From Flavobacteriales bacterium (GTDB lineage Bacteria > Bacteroidota > Bacteroidia > Flavobacteriales_F > PHOS-HE28), in contig JAHBUL010000020.1 in NCBI GenBank assembly GCA_019638085.1, positions 1-64,000 of the forward strand: a stretch of 64,000 nt of DNA. Direction: 5' to 3'. Numbering within the stretch: the stretch's first letter is position 1; each line of letters opens with the position of its first letter. Below, in pieces: positions 8,515 to 15,651 of the stretch. The notes beneath the pieces were generated by a model, which saw only the letters and a program-made list of their open reading frames with translations, did not search any database and had not been told where the DNA came from. A program made the position numbers and the translations under genes.

Positions 8515-8662
8515 GCTCATCTTCTTGCTCCATCCCTGTCATTTCGAGCGCTGCCGAGAAAGACAGGGGTGATGCAACTGGATTTAGCACCTGTCCAGCG
8601 GTACACCGCTGTATGGTTGCCAAGGCATCGCAGGGCCAGTCCCTCCGCCTTTCTTGATAAGC
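8515..8662 (-). promoter_or_regulatory. SAM-I (S-box) riboswitch upstream of metH
   Basis: The minus-strand sequence contains the S-box core in order: cttatcaagaaaggcggagg, then gactggccctgcgatgcc, then ttggcaacc, a variable P3 hairpin (cagcggtgtaccgctg), and ggtgctaaatcc. P1 closes as gcttatc (8656-8662) with gatgagc (8515-8521), one G-U pair included. Sensing S-adenosylmethionine upstream of methionine synthase is the classic S-box role: high SAM should favour the terminator at 8447-8476. The hairpin after ggtgctaaatcc is unusually long and contains a dispersed genomic repeat (8538-8572). Confidence 0.92.
8538..8572. repeat. dispersed TCATTTCGAGCGC repeat inside the riboswitch
   Basis: The block ctgtcatttcgagcgctgcc followed by gagaaagacag matches the TCATTTCGA-type intergenic repeat common in Bacteroidota. 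Its ends (ctgtc/gacag) form the stem of the last riboswitch hairpin. Confidence 0.6.
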
Positions 8663-8683
8663 TCAACTTTAAAGAACGAGGGG

Positions 8684-8691
8684 CAAAGATA
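8684..8691 (-). promoter_or_regulatory. -7 promoter box TATCTTTG of metH
   Basis: On the minus strand this is TATCTTTG, matching TAnnTTTG. It lies about 22 bases before the riboswitch P1, so transcription would start just ahead of the aptamer. Confidence 0.55.
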
Positions 8692-8763
8692 GGATGGGAT
8701 AAAAAAGAAGCCGATGAAGCGCAAAATTGCTGATGGACACAGGTGGAAATGGCCAAGCGCTCC

Positions 8764-9921
8764 TCAGCCTCCTTCCGGCTTCGAGCGCTTCTTACAGAGT
8801 TGGCCCACACCAAAATTCAAGCGGATGCCGATACTTTGAAAATCGTCGTAGCTGCTCCCGTGAGTGATCACTATACCATCCTTCGTAGTGATCGTATTCG
8901 GCTGGGGAAGTGCGGTGTAGTCGATGGATGCAGAGATGGGAACACGCCCTTTTGTAAATGCTTGTACCGGTAAAATGATGCCGAAGCCGTACGTGAACTC
9001 CTTCTGGTACGATTCATACTGTACACCGCTCGGGATGGTCTGATGGAACCAGCCTCCGCGCAAGGCGATCAGCCCCAATACTTCAAGCTCACCACCGAAG
9101 CGGATGGCCGTATTGTCCGTTGCCGTGAGGTCGTTATCGTACTGGGCAAGTGCCGTGAAACGCATTGAGGGCAAGGTATCCGCGAGCCATCCCTTTCGGA
9201 GCTCCACCGAGTATGAAGCACCTGCGCGAGCGATCACGGGAAGGCTGTTCGTAAACTCCTTCCCTGAGACGGACCGTGTTTCGCTTGCGGAAGATGCATT
9301 GGTGCAGCTCAGGGATCCGATGATGCCGTGCTTCCAACCACTGCCTGCGTGAAAGGTCAGTCCCTGGCGCACGCTGAAAGAGAAGTAGCTCAGCGGAATG
9401 TTGGCACCGGAGACATCGTTGTTCTCCATACTGGCACCAACGGAAAAACCACCATGTACTTTATAGGCGACGGTTCCCGCCAATGTTCGGTATCGGTCCT
9501 GAGCATCGAACGGCGAGTAAATGAACCCTCTGCGCGGGTCGATCATGTCCCCGAACGTAAGTCCGCCGAATGAAGTCTTGTTCCAGTTCAATAGATCATC
9601 ATCGTAGCGCAGACCGATGGCAAAACGATCACTGATCCGATAAGCCACGGCCAGATGTTCAAAGGTGGCTTTCTTAAAGAACAAGTAAGGCGTGGCAGAA
9701 CGGTAGTAGCACTCCAACCCTTCTACATCCACTAGAGCAGCTGGGCTTTGCAACATGTTGCGCACATCACCGGGCATGGCCGCATCGGCTCCACCCATGG
9801 CATCAGCACGCGCATCCGCCGGCCTACCGGTGACCATCAGCCCTGCTGCACCAATGCCTTGAGCAAAACTGACAGCAGGGAATAAGGTGATCGCGCTTGC
9901 AAGGAGAAGGAGGTGTCTCAT
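8764..9921 (-). CDS. PorV/PorQ-like outer membrane beta-barrel protein
   Basis: A 385-aa exported barrel. A signal peptide (HLLLLASAITLFPAVSFAQG) is followed by RPADARADAMGGADAAMPGD and MLQSPAALVDVEG. This arrangement (an ARAxxMGGA turn, then a short SPAAL/NPA motif) marks the FadL-like family containing PorV and PorQ. The remainder alternates strands with aromatic ends and finishes SIGIRLNFGVGQ plus a basic tail. PorV/PorQ proteins act with type IX secretion, but the motif match is to the broad family, so a specific role in secretion is inference. No co-directional neighbour lies within 100 bases. Confidence 0.7.
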   Translation of the reverse strand: MRHLLLLASAITLFPAVSFAQGIGAAGLMVTGRPADARADAMGGADAAMPGDVRNMLQSPAALVDVEGLECYYRSATPYLFFKKATFEHLAVAYRISDRFAIGLRYDDDLLNWNKTSFGGLTFGDMIDPRRGFIYSPFDAQDRYRTLAGTVAYKVHGGFSVGASMENNDVSGANIPLSYFSFSVRQGLTFHAGSGWKHGIIGSLSCTNASSASETRSVSGKEFTNSLPVIARAGASYSVELRKGWLADTLPSMRFTALAQYDNDLTATDNTAIRFGGELEVLGLIALRGGWFHQTIPSGVQYESYQKEFTYGFGIILPVQAFTKGRVPISASIDYTALPQPNTITTKDGIVITHGSSYDDFQSIGIRLNFGVGQLCKKRSKPEGG

Positions 9922-10022
9922 GTGCTGGTTGGATCAACTGCCATGGATGAACGTTCATCAAACCGTCGGCATTGCGCCGATCACCTACGTGCTGGTCGCC
10001 ACAACTGGAATCGAAGCTAAGC

Positions 10023-10054
10023 AAAACGCTGATCGCTGTGACGCAGCGATCAGC
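10023..10054 (-). terminator. intrinsic terminator after the 10061-10510 gene
   Basis: A perfect 11-bp stem (gctgatcgctg at 10028-10038, cagcgatcagc at 10044-10054) with a 5-base loop. On the minus strand it is followed by gttttgctt, and it lies immediately after the stop of the 149-aa membrane protein gene. Confidence 0.7.
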
Positions 10055-10060
10055 TCCGTA

Positions 10061-10510
10061 TCAAAAGCTCAGCGCCACCAGCACTGCAACCAGCACACCG
10101 GAGGTCAACCCGATCAGCCAACGCCAGCCCAAAGCGTCCTTCAGCAAATAGCTGTACGCGGCTTCGCAGCATGCGGAGAAACCCAGTACCATCATCACGA
10201 GCGTCCGTGCATGGAATGTGAGTTCGCTTTCCGTTGCGATCTTGAACGTGAACCAAATGGCGATCAGCACACCGAAGAACCATTGCGCGCTGAGCGCCAT
10301 GGCCCGAAGCCTGAGTTCACCGGTACGGTCCGATGGTGCGCGGCAATTCGAGGTGATGAACAGGTTGGCCGCAGCAAGTCCTTCCAACCAGATGGGCACA
10401 GGCTTGCCCAACGCCACCAGCCCCACCCAGCCGATCAGCATCAGCATCGCCACCGGCCACGCGAACCGGCGGACCGAGGGATCATAGAGGCGAGGAAGCG
10501 TGCTCAACAT
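10061..10510 (-). CDS. small integral membrane protein of unknown function
   Basis: A 149-aa protein with about five hydrophobic segments: near 17-35 (AWPVAMLMLIGWVGLVALG), 40-53 (WLEGLAAANLFITS), 72-92 (LSAQWFFGVLIAIWFTFKI), 103-122 (TLVMMVLGFSACCEAAYSYL) and 129-149 (WLIGLTSGVLVAVLVALSF). The loops carry basic residues (RAPSDRTGELRLR), consistent with a polytopic inner membrane protein. No family is recognised. A strong hairpin terminator follows its stop, which supports a real single-gene unit. Confidence 0.6.
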   Translation of the reverse strand: MLSTLPRLYDPSVRRFAWPVAMLMLIGWVGLVALGKPVPIWLEGLAAANLFITSNCRAPSDRTGELRLRAMALSAQWFFGVLIAIWFTFKIATESELTFHARTLVMMVLGFSACCEAAYSYLLKDALGWRWLIGLTSGVLVAVLVALSF

Positions 10511-10577
10511 GCGTGGTTCTATTATTTAAGTAGCAGCATAATTACGCAAGTTGTGACCGGGATATGTAACGGCCTTG

Positions 10578-10895
10578 TTACCACTCGCCACGCCACTTTC
10601 GCTGCAATTCCACGGGGTCCTCATCGAGCTTCAGCACACCCAAGTACTTGTACACATCGACTTCTTTCCGCCGCTTCATCACAGCTTCCGTGGTGGACAG
10701 GTTGCGTGGGTCCAAGGCAGTAGAATATGCTTTCAAGACCCTCTCCCGATCGGCTTCACTTAGGCTGGACCACACGCCCGTCTCCTGACCTTTCTCTTGA
10801 CCACGTAGCAGTTCGTACAAGCACTGCAAGAATTCCTCGCTCTTCGTTGCATCGATGAGTTCGTGGAAACGGGATCGGAGTTCACGGATGTCCAT
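10578..10895 (-). CDS. small helical protein of unknown function, faintly antitoxin-like
   Basis: A 105-aa mostly helical, charged protein. It starts MDIRELRSRFHELIDATKSE, has a middle LSEADRERVLKAYSTAL and a segment LSTTEAVMKRRKEVDVYKYL. The W..LSEA.RE.V..AY....LSTTEAVMKR pattern is reminiscent of small antitoxins paired with RelE-type toxins in Bacteroidota. No toxin-like gene follows (the next gene is a membrane protein), so this is at best a weak resemblance. The start at 10895 is chosen because residues encoded upstream (LLRCVSSGLLNFRLPL) look non-native. Confidence 0.5.
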   Translation of the reverse strand: MDIRELRSRFHELIDATKSEEFLQCLYELLRGQEKGQETGVWSSLSEADRERVLKAYSTALDPRNLSTTEAVMKRRKEVDVYKYLGVLKLDEDPVELQRKWRGEW

Positions 10896-10967
10896 GCTAA
10901 GTGGTAGCCTAAAGTTAAGCAGCCCGCTGGATACGCATCGGAGCAACACGAATAATGGCGGCTCGCC

Positions 10968-10998
10968 ATCCGTGTTTATCCGTGTTCATCCGTGGTTC
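10968..10998. repeat. dispersed repeat CCGTGTTTATCCGTGTTCATCCGTGG
   Basis: Three units of (t/c)atccgtg in tandem (catccgtgtttatccgtgtt and catccgtggtt). This is an intergenic repeat type I recognise from many Bacteroidota genomes. It sits in the short gap before the S9 peptidase stop. Confidence 0.6.
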
Positions 10999-11051
10999 CT
11001 CTCTATGGAGTTAACCGCGCCGATAGGCGTGGCATTGGACCTGATAGCCCC

Positions 11052-13145
11052 CTACTTCGCCCCGCCCCCAATGTGCTTCTCCATCCAATCGAACACCGTC
11101 CTGTGCCACATCATCGAATTCTGTGGCTTCAGCACCCAGTGGTTCTCATCCGGAAAGCGCAGGAACTCCGAATCGATGTTGTTCGCTTGGCATGCGGTGA
11201 AGACGCCAATGCCCTGTGAAAGGGGGATACGGTAGTCCTTGTCGGAGTGGATCACCAGCATCGGCACGCTCCAATCCTTTGCATGGAGCAAGGGGTTGAA
11301 CTCATCGTATTTTTCCGGATGGTGGAACACGTCCCCATCGTTCTCCCAGTTGGTGAACCACAATTCCTCGGTGGAATAACCCATGGCACGGGTATCGAAA
11401 ACACCGTTGTGGGAAACGAGGCACTTGAACGCATCACGCCATACGCCAGCGATCCAGTTCACCATGAAGCCGCCGTAGGATGCGCCCAATGCCGCGGCGC
11501 GGTCACCATCGAGGAACGGATAGGTCTTCAGTGCATAGGCCCATCCTTTTTGAAGGTCTTCCAGCGGACGATCACCCCAATGTGTTGAGATCGCATCCGT
11601 GAATTCCTGGCCATAGCCGGTGGAACCGTGGAAGTCGATCATCACTACTGCATAGCCTTGGCCAGCGTAGCTCCCCGGATTCCAACGGTAGCTCCAGGAA
11701 TCACCGAAGCTGCCTTGCGGGCCTCCGTGGATCAGGAAGGCAACAGGATACTTTTTGCCCTCGACATAGCCAGCGGGTTTGATCACATACCCATACACCG
11801 TTTCATCGTTCCAGCCTTTGAAGTTGAACTGCTCGTAGGCACCGAATTCCATGTTCTTCAAGTTCGCGTTCACACTGGTCAGGTTCGTGGCATCCACGTC
11901 GATCAGCTTGGCCTTTGGCTTGGCAGCGTACAGTTGGCTCGGGCTATTGAGCGCGCTCTTCAGAAAGACGAAGCCTTTCGGTGTCTCCACGAACGCATCG
12001 ATGCGGCCGTCCTTGGACATCGGCGTTACCGCACCCGACTTCACCTCCACTTTGAACAGGCGTGTCTTTCCCACATCACCTGCTACTACATAGAGGCTCT
12101 TACCATCGGCGCTCCACTTCATCTCGTCAACGCTACGATCCCAGTCGCCCGCTACGGTGGTCACTTTTCCGGAAGCATCCCGCAGTTTGATCCAGAAGCG
12201 ATCGGCCTCGAAGCCCGGACGTTTCATCGCCTTGTATGCGAGCGTCTTGCCATCAGGGGACATGCGGGGAGCCGCATCCCAAGCCTTGTTGCTTTCGGTG
12301 AGATTCATGATCGCCCCGCCGGTCACTGGCACACTGTACATATCGAAATTGGTGCTCCAAGGCGCTTTGGGTCCGGCCAAGCGCGCACTGAAGTACACGG
12401 TCTTGGAATCCGGCGAAATGGAGTAATCGCCTTCGTCACCCCAAGGCTTTGAAGGCACGTCAGCGTCGAAGCCGTTCATCAAGGAGATCGGTGCCTCGTT
12501 ACCATCCAATGGAAGATAGAAGAGGTGGTTCTGCGTACCATCGCTCCACGTATCCCAGTGTCGGATGAAGAGCTTGTTGTACACCGTGCCGCTCGCCTTA
12601 TCAGCTTTGCGCTGCTCCATCTTCTTCATGGTGCAGGCGATCTCATTGCCCTTGCACTCCGGAAAAACAGCCATAGCGAAAACCAGTCCTTTCCCATCGG
12701 GAGTGATGCGGTACGCCTGGATGTCCAGCGGTTGGCGCGTCACCTGCGTGGCGGTTGCTCCGGTCGCGTCGGTCTTCCACAGTTGAGTGGTTTCCGCTGC
12801 TCCACGTGATGAAAGGAAGTAGAGCGTCTGGCCGTCCGGACTCCATTGCGCGTTGTTCGCACCACCTTCCGATACAGCCAACTTCACTTCCGGTGCGGCG
12901 GGTTTGGTAAGGTCCTTCAACCACAGCGTGGTCACGCCCTTGTTCGCCTCCATATCGGTAGCGCGCACATTGAACACGGCATAGTGGCCGCTGGGATCCA
13001 CACTGAGCCCGCTGATGCGGTCCATCATCAGCATGTCCTGGTACGTGAAGGGCTTCATGGTTTGGGCGAAAGTGGTTCCGCTGAGGAGAACAAACGCGCC
13101 CAGCTTCAGGCAGCGCAGGCCACGGGAAAATGAATAGTGGTTCAT
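11052..13145 (-). CDS. S9-family (prolyl oligopeptidase/DPP-like) serine peptidase
   Basis: A 697-aa exported peptidase. A signal peptide (LGAFVLLSGTTFAQ) is followed by a beta-propeller of TolB/WD-like blades (NNAQWSPDGQTLYFLSS, DYSISPDSKTVYFSA, RMSPDGKTLAYKAM). The C-terminal alpha/beta-hydrolase domain begins at about residue 440. Catalytic residues are visible: Ser556 in GASYGGF, Asp637 in HSDKDYRIPL and His669 in DENHWV. An oxyanion-hole type HGGPQGSFGDSW lies upstream. It probably clips dipeptides or oligopeptides in the periplasm. The ATG at 13145 is used because it begins the signal peptide; 13163 and 13232 would bury it. Confidence 0.93.
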   Translation of the reverse strand: MNHYSFSRGLRCLKLGAFVLLSGTTFAQTMKPFTYQDMLMMDRISGLSVDPSGHYAVFNVRATDMEANKGVTTLWLKDLTKPAAPEVKLAVSEGGANNAQWSPDGQTLYFLSSRGAAETTQLWKTDATGATATQVTRQPLDIQAYRITPDGKGLVFAMAVFPECKGNEIACTMKKMEQRKADKASGTVYNKLFIRHWDTWSDGTQNHLFYLPLDGNEAPISLMNGFDADVPSKPWGDEGDYSISPDSKTVYFSARLAGPKAPWSTNFDMYSVPVTGGAIMNLTESNKAWDAAPRMSPDGKTLAYKAMKRPGFEADRFWIKLRDASGKVTTVAGDWDRSVDEMKWSADGKSLYVVAGDVGKTRLFKVEVKSGAVTPMSKDGRIDAFVETPKGFVFLKSALNSPSQLYAAKPKAKLIDVDATNLTSVNANLKNMEFGAYEQFNFKGWNDETVYGYVIKPAGYVEGKKYPVAFLIHGGPQGSFGDSWSYRWNPGSYAGQGYAVVMIDFHGSTGYGQEFTDAISTHWGDRPLEDLQKGWAYALKTYPFLDGDRAAALGASYGGFMVNWIAGVWRDAFKCLVSHNGVFDTRAMGYSTEELWFTNWENDGDVFHHPEKYDEFNPLLHAKDWSVPMLVIHSDKDYRIPLSQGIGVFTACQANNIDSEFLRFPDENHWVLKPQNSMMWHRTVFDWMEKHIGGGAK

Positions 13146-13263
13146 GGTCGTCGTCCCGCGCATTTTTTCATCCTTGTCGAATGCCGCGCGGAGAGCGCAA
13201 AGTAAGGTTGCACGGCGGATCGGCTCAAACACTGACTTGCATTCTCAACCACTCCTTCGGAAC

Positions 13264-13785
13264 ATGTTATCAAACCGCACACTCCCAATCCTACTGATCG
13301 CATTGTGCCTGTTTGTGGCCTGCAAGAAGGAGTCAAAGGGCGGTGGCAGCGGCACCTTCCTCGACCAGCATTTGCACTTGTCCGTGGATAGCCTTTGCGT
13401 GCAAGCTCCGAACGTTTTCACACCGAACGGGGATGGCATGAATGACATCTTCGTTGTCCAGTGCAGCAACGCGGCTGCATTCAGCCTCATCATCCGCAAT
13501 GAGGTGGACAGCGTGGTCTTCTCCTCCACCAATCCAAATGAATACTGGGATGGGGTCGGCCTTATGGCGAACGACAGCTTGCCGACCTCGGGCGGGTACC
13601 ATTTTGCCATCAATGTTACCGGCACCTCGGGAGCTCAACTGTCCGGCAACTACGTGGTTTATGTGGTACTCGATGACACCAGCCCATGCTTCAACCCGCA
13701 GGTTTCACCTGTATTCGGCGACCAGTTCGATCCGCGGGTGTGTGGGATCACGAATCCGAGCAACGACGTGGTTTGCGTGTGGTAG
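13264..13785 (+). CDS. lipoprotein carrying a CHU_C/gliding-motility-type domain
   Basis: A 173-aa protein whose first 20 residues form a lipoprotein signal (LPILLIALCLFVAC, Cys20, then KKES). Residues ~47-62 read APNVFTPNGDGMNDIF, the diagnostic opening of the CHU_C domain that serves as a type B sorting signal at the C-terminus of type IX secreted proteins. Here the domain makes up most of the protein (to VVYVVLDD) and is followed by ~35 residues with two Cys and a C-terminal VCVW. The combination of lipobox and sorting-like domain is unusual. It is divergent from the S9 peptidase. The start at 13264 defines the lipoprotein signal; the longer frame from 13144 does not. Confidence 0.8.
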   Translation: MLSNRTLPILLIALCLFVACKKESKGGGSGTFLDQHLHLSVDSLCVQAPNVFTPNGDGMNDIFVVQCSNAAAFSLIIRNEVDSVVFSSTNPNEYWDGVGLMANDSLPTSGGYHFAINVTGTSGAQLSGNYVVYVVLDDTSPCFNPQVSPVFGDQFDPRVCGITNPSNDVVCVW

Positions 13786-13845
13786 GAACAACAGCGTGAC
13801 AGTGCCTCTTGTATCTCATTCTAAGGATCGAATTCCGAGAAAATG

Positions 13846-13882
13846 ATCAGCTGATGAGAGCACGATCAGCTGATCAGCTGAT
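13846..13882. repeat. ATCAGCTGAT palindrome cluster
   Basis: A 10-bp perfect palindrome atcagctgat (13846-13855) is followed by an 18-bp perfect palindrome atcagctgatcagctgat (13865-13882), just after the dusB stop. It could be a DNA-binding site cluster or simply a hairpin. Confidence 0.6.
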
Positions 13883-13888
13883 AGACCA

Positions 13889-14875
13889 TCACGCAGCGAT
13901 CGCGAACCGCACACGCACCATCTCCAGCAGCTCCAGCACGATCCTTGGGTCGTTCTCGGTCACCAGCTTCATGCGGTGTTCCTTGAAATCGGGAAGCCCC
14001 TTGAAGTAGTTGGAATAGTGGCGACGCATCTCCACCACCCCTTCATGGTCACCTTTCCACAGGAGGCTGCGCTCGAAATGCTCGCGTGCGGCATCCACGC
14101 GATCGTCCAATGTGGGAGGCGGGAGGTGCACACCCGTAGCGAAGAAGTGCTTGATCTGGTTGAAGATCCATGGTGCGCCGATGCTGGCGCGGCCGATCAT
14201 CAGGCCATCCACACCGTAGCGGTTGCGATATTCCAATGCCTTCTCCGGTGAATCGATGTCGCCGTTGCCGAAGATGGGGATGTGTATGCGCGGGTTGTTC
14301 TTCACCTCGCCGATCAAGGTCCAATCCGCCGGGCCTTTGTAGAGCTGTGCCCGGGTGCGGCCGTGGATGCTGAGGGCCTGGATGCCGACATCCTGCAAGC
14401 GCTCGGCCACTTCCATGATGTTCTTGGTGTGGTCGTTCCAGCCGAGTCGTGTTTTCACGGTGACGGGCAACTTTACGGCCTTCACCACCTTCTCGGTGAG
14501 GCGCACCATTTTGTCCACGTCCTGCAGCAGACAGGCACCGGCGCCCTTGTTCACCACCTTGTTCACCGGGCAGCCGTAGTTGATGTCGATCAATTCCGGA
14601 CCGGCTTGTTCCGCGATGCGGGCGGCCTCTTCCATGGCATCCTCACTTCCTCCGAAAAGCTGGATACCCACCGGGCGTTCCTCCGGGAAGATGTCCAACT
14701 TCTTCATGCCTTTCGCCGCTTTGCGGATCAGTCCCTCACTGCTGATGAACTCGGTGTACATCAGGTCGGCGCCGTGTGTTTTACAGAGCGCACGGAAGGG
14801 TGGGTCGCTCACATCCTCCATGGGTGCGAGGAGCAACGGAAAGTCCGGAAGGATGATGGGGCCTATGCGGGGCAT
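13889..14875 (-). CDS. dusB: tRNA-dihydrouridine synthase
   Basis: A flavoenzyme that reduces uridines in the tRNA D-loop (328 aa). The TIM-barrel start FPLLLAPMEDVSDPPFRALC is typical of DusB. The catalytic cysteine lies in DINYGCPVNKVVNKGAGACL, about residues 94-113. FMN phosphate contacts are in IPIFGNGDIDSPEKAL and GLMIGRASIGAPWIF. The C-terminal helical RNA-binding domain follows (RRHYSNYFKGLPDFKE). The start at MPRIGPIILP (14875) is 24 bases after a TACTTTTG box at 14900-14907; the longer frame would include the promoter. Confidence 0.95.
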   Translation of the reverse strand: MPRIGPIILPDFPLLLAPMEDVSDPPFRALCKTHGADLMYTEFISSEGLIRKAAKGMKKLDIFPEERPVGIQLFGGSEDAMEEAARIAEQAGPELIDINYGCPVNKVVNKGAGACLLQDVDKMVRLTEKVVKAVKLPVTVKTRLGWNDHTKNIMEVAERLQDVGIQALSIHGRTRAQLYKGPADWTLIGEVKNNPRIHIPIFGNGDIDSPEKALEYRNRYGVDGLMIGRASIGAPWIFNQIKHFFATGVHLPPPTLDDRVDAAREHFERSLLWKGDHEGVVEMRRHYSNYFKGLPDFKEHRMKLVTENDPRIVLELLEMVRVRFAIAA

Positions 14876-14899
14876 GGGAAAACCGCTTGGGCGGGGTCG

Positions 14900-14907
14900 C
14901 AAAAGTA
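14900..14907 (-). promoter_or_regulatory. -7 promoter box TACTTTTG of dusB
   Basis: Exact TAnnTTTG match on the minus strand between dusB and the upstream small zinc-ribbon gene. It supports the 14875 start of dusB. Confidence 0.55.
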
Positions 14908-14917
14908 CGGAAGGGTG

Positions 14918-15151
14918 TCAATCCATGTCCAACGGCATCCAGTCGATCACCGTTCCGTCGCATTCGGGAGCGTTCGGGCAGCAGATGTAGATGAAGCCGT
15001 TCTCTCCTTTGTAGGCCTTGAAGTCCGCCACGCGGATCACTTCGATGCAGTGGATGCAACGGAACACATCGGTGAGCTTCACCACGGGTGTAAAGGGATA
15101 GTGCTCTTCGAGGAAGGCTTGCTTGTCGGTGATGTGGACGGGCTCAAGCAT
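14918..15151 (-). CDS. small cysteine-rich (zinc-ribbon-like) protein
   Basis: A 77-aa protein, MLEPVHITDKQAF to the end. The spacing FRCIHC ... YICCPNAPEC suggests four to five cysteines forming a zinc-ribbon-like or metal-binding knuckle. The rest is acidic and aromatic (TVIDWMPLDMD). It is conserved-looking but has no name I can give. It lies 42 bases upstream of dusB in the same direction, with dusB's own promoter box in between. Confidence 0.6.
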   Translation of the reverse strand: MLEPVHITDKQAFLEEHYPFTPVVKLTDVFRCIHCIEVIRVADFKAYKGENGFIYICCPNAPECDGTVIDWMPLDMD

Positions 15152-15226
15152 GCTACTAAGATATGCGGCATTCCGTTTTACGGATGCGTTTGGGCGCATG
15201 TGGTTTCCGGCATTGAAAAGCTTTGG

Positions 15227-15489
15227 TGGAGAAGGTGGGATTGCGCGAGGCGCGCGTTCCCGGAGGGGGAGGCTTCGATCAGCGACCCGCTGCGCGGATC
15301 CCGCATGAAGACCGAAGGCCGCTTATCCAAGCGAGCTTGGGCGCGGCCTTAATCGGAGAAGGAGGGATTGCGCGAGGCGCGCGTTCCCGGAGGGGGGAGA
15401 CTTCGATCAGCGACCCGCTGCGCGGGTCCCACATGAAAGAGAAAAGCCGCACCTCCAAGCGAGCTTGGGCGCGGCTTTTCTCTTTCATG
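15227..15489. repeat. two tandem units carrying tRNA-Ser 3'-end copies
   Basis: The 16-mer cggagaaggagggatt at 15354-15369 is identical to 15515-15530 of the tRNA gene (acceptor plus T-arm side). A 14/16 copy lies at 15227-15242. Beyond it the two units stay nearly identical for about 70 bases and both contain ccaagcgagcttgggcgcgg within a hairpin (8-bp stem in unit 1, 19-bp in unit 2). Confidence 0.8.
15432..15489 (-). terminator. 19-bp hairpin downstream of tRNA-Ser
   Basis: A perfect 19-bp inverted repeat: 15432-15450 (catgaaagagaaaagccgc) pairs with 15471-15489. The 20-base loop itself folds (ccaag/cttgg). On the minus strand the right arm ends in gcggcttttctctttc, i.e. a T-rich tail, so it can terminate the tRNA transcript. 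Confidence 0.65.
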
Positions 15490-15507
15490 CCCCCGCTTTG
15501 CGGGGGC
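15489..15507 (-). terminator. GC hairpin immediately after tRNA-Ser
   Basis: Stem gcccccg/cgggggc around ctttg, 7 bases downstream of the tRNA 3' end. There is no T-run of its own, so it may act with the larger hairpin that follows or in tRNA 3' processing. Confidence 0.45.
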
Positions 15508-15514
15508 TGATCGG

Positions 15515-15599
15515 CGGAGAAGGAGGGATTCGAACCCCCGTTACCTTTCAGTAAACACACTTTCCAGGCGTGCGCCTTAAACCACTCGGCCACTTCTCC
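15515..15599 (-). tRNA. tRNA-Ser (anticodon GGA)
   Basis: An 85-nt class II tRNA. The acceptor arm ggagaag/cttctcc is followed by discriminator G; the D-arm reads tggccgagtggtttaaggc. The anticodon loop is ctGGAaa (anticodon at 15563-15565 on the complement). A long variable arm (tgtgtttactgaaaggtaac) and the T-arm ggggttcgaatccct complete it. The genomic 3' end continues ccg, so the CCA is not fully encoded. The long variable arm and GGA anticodon assign it to serine UCC/UCU codons. Confidence 0.97.
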
Positions 15600-15651
15600 A
15601 ATTAACCCTATCCGAAGATACGGGGCCGCGAATGTAAACAATGGCCGGGTC

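Larger units (their letters stand above)
8302..8763. other. regulated leader of metH and adjacent intergenic region
   Basis: This 462-base gap holds, in the minus-strand direction, a -7 box at 8684-8691, a SAM-I aptamer at 8515-8662 and an intrinsic terminator at 8447-8476. A 14-bp perfect hairpin follows (gtatccgatttcgc at 8414-8427 with its complement at 8432-8445). Nearer metH lie two direct copies of tacacccgccttcgct with a near-palindromic extension (about 8350-8418). A 69-codon open frame here (8311-8520) is only a by-product of these RNA elements. Confidence 0.75.
15152..15514. other. gene-free region of tRNA-Ser 3'-end repeat units
   Basis: This gap contains two tandem units (about 15227-15353 and 15354-15489), each beginning on the plus strand with a copy of the tRNA-Ser 3' end. 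Each is followed by a shared GC-rich segment (gcgcgaggcgcgcgttcccg, then gatcagcgacccgctgcgcg) and a hairpin around ccaagcgagcttgg. Two hairpins just downstream of the tRNA are listed separately. No protein-coding gene is supported here. Confidence 0.75.

Noticed and set aside
8311-8520. 69-codon minus-strand frame that could be read as a leader peptide
   Set aside because: It spans the riboswitch P1 strand, the terminator and repeat hairpins; the S-box aptamer explains the region without a leader peptide.
13144-13263. Upstream extension of the CHU_C lipoprotein gene
   Set aside because: The extra 40 residues precede a perfect lipoprotein signal peptide and overlap the S9 peptidase start region.
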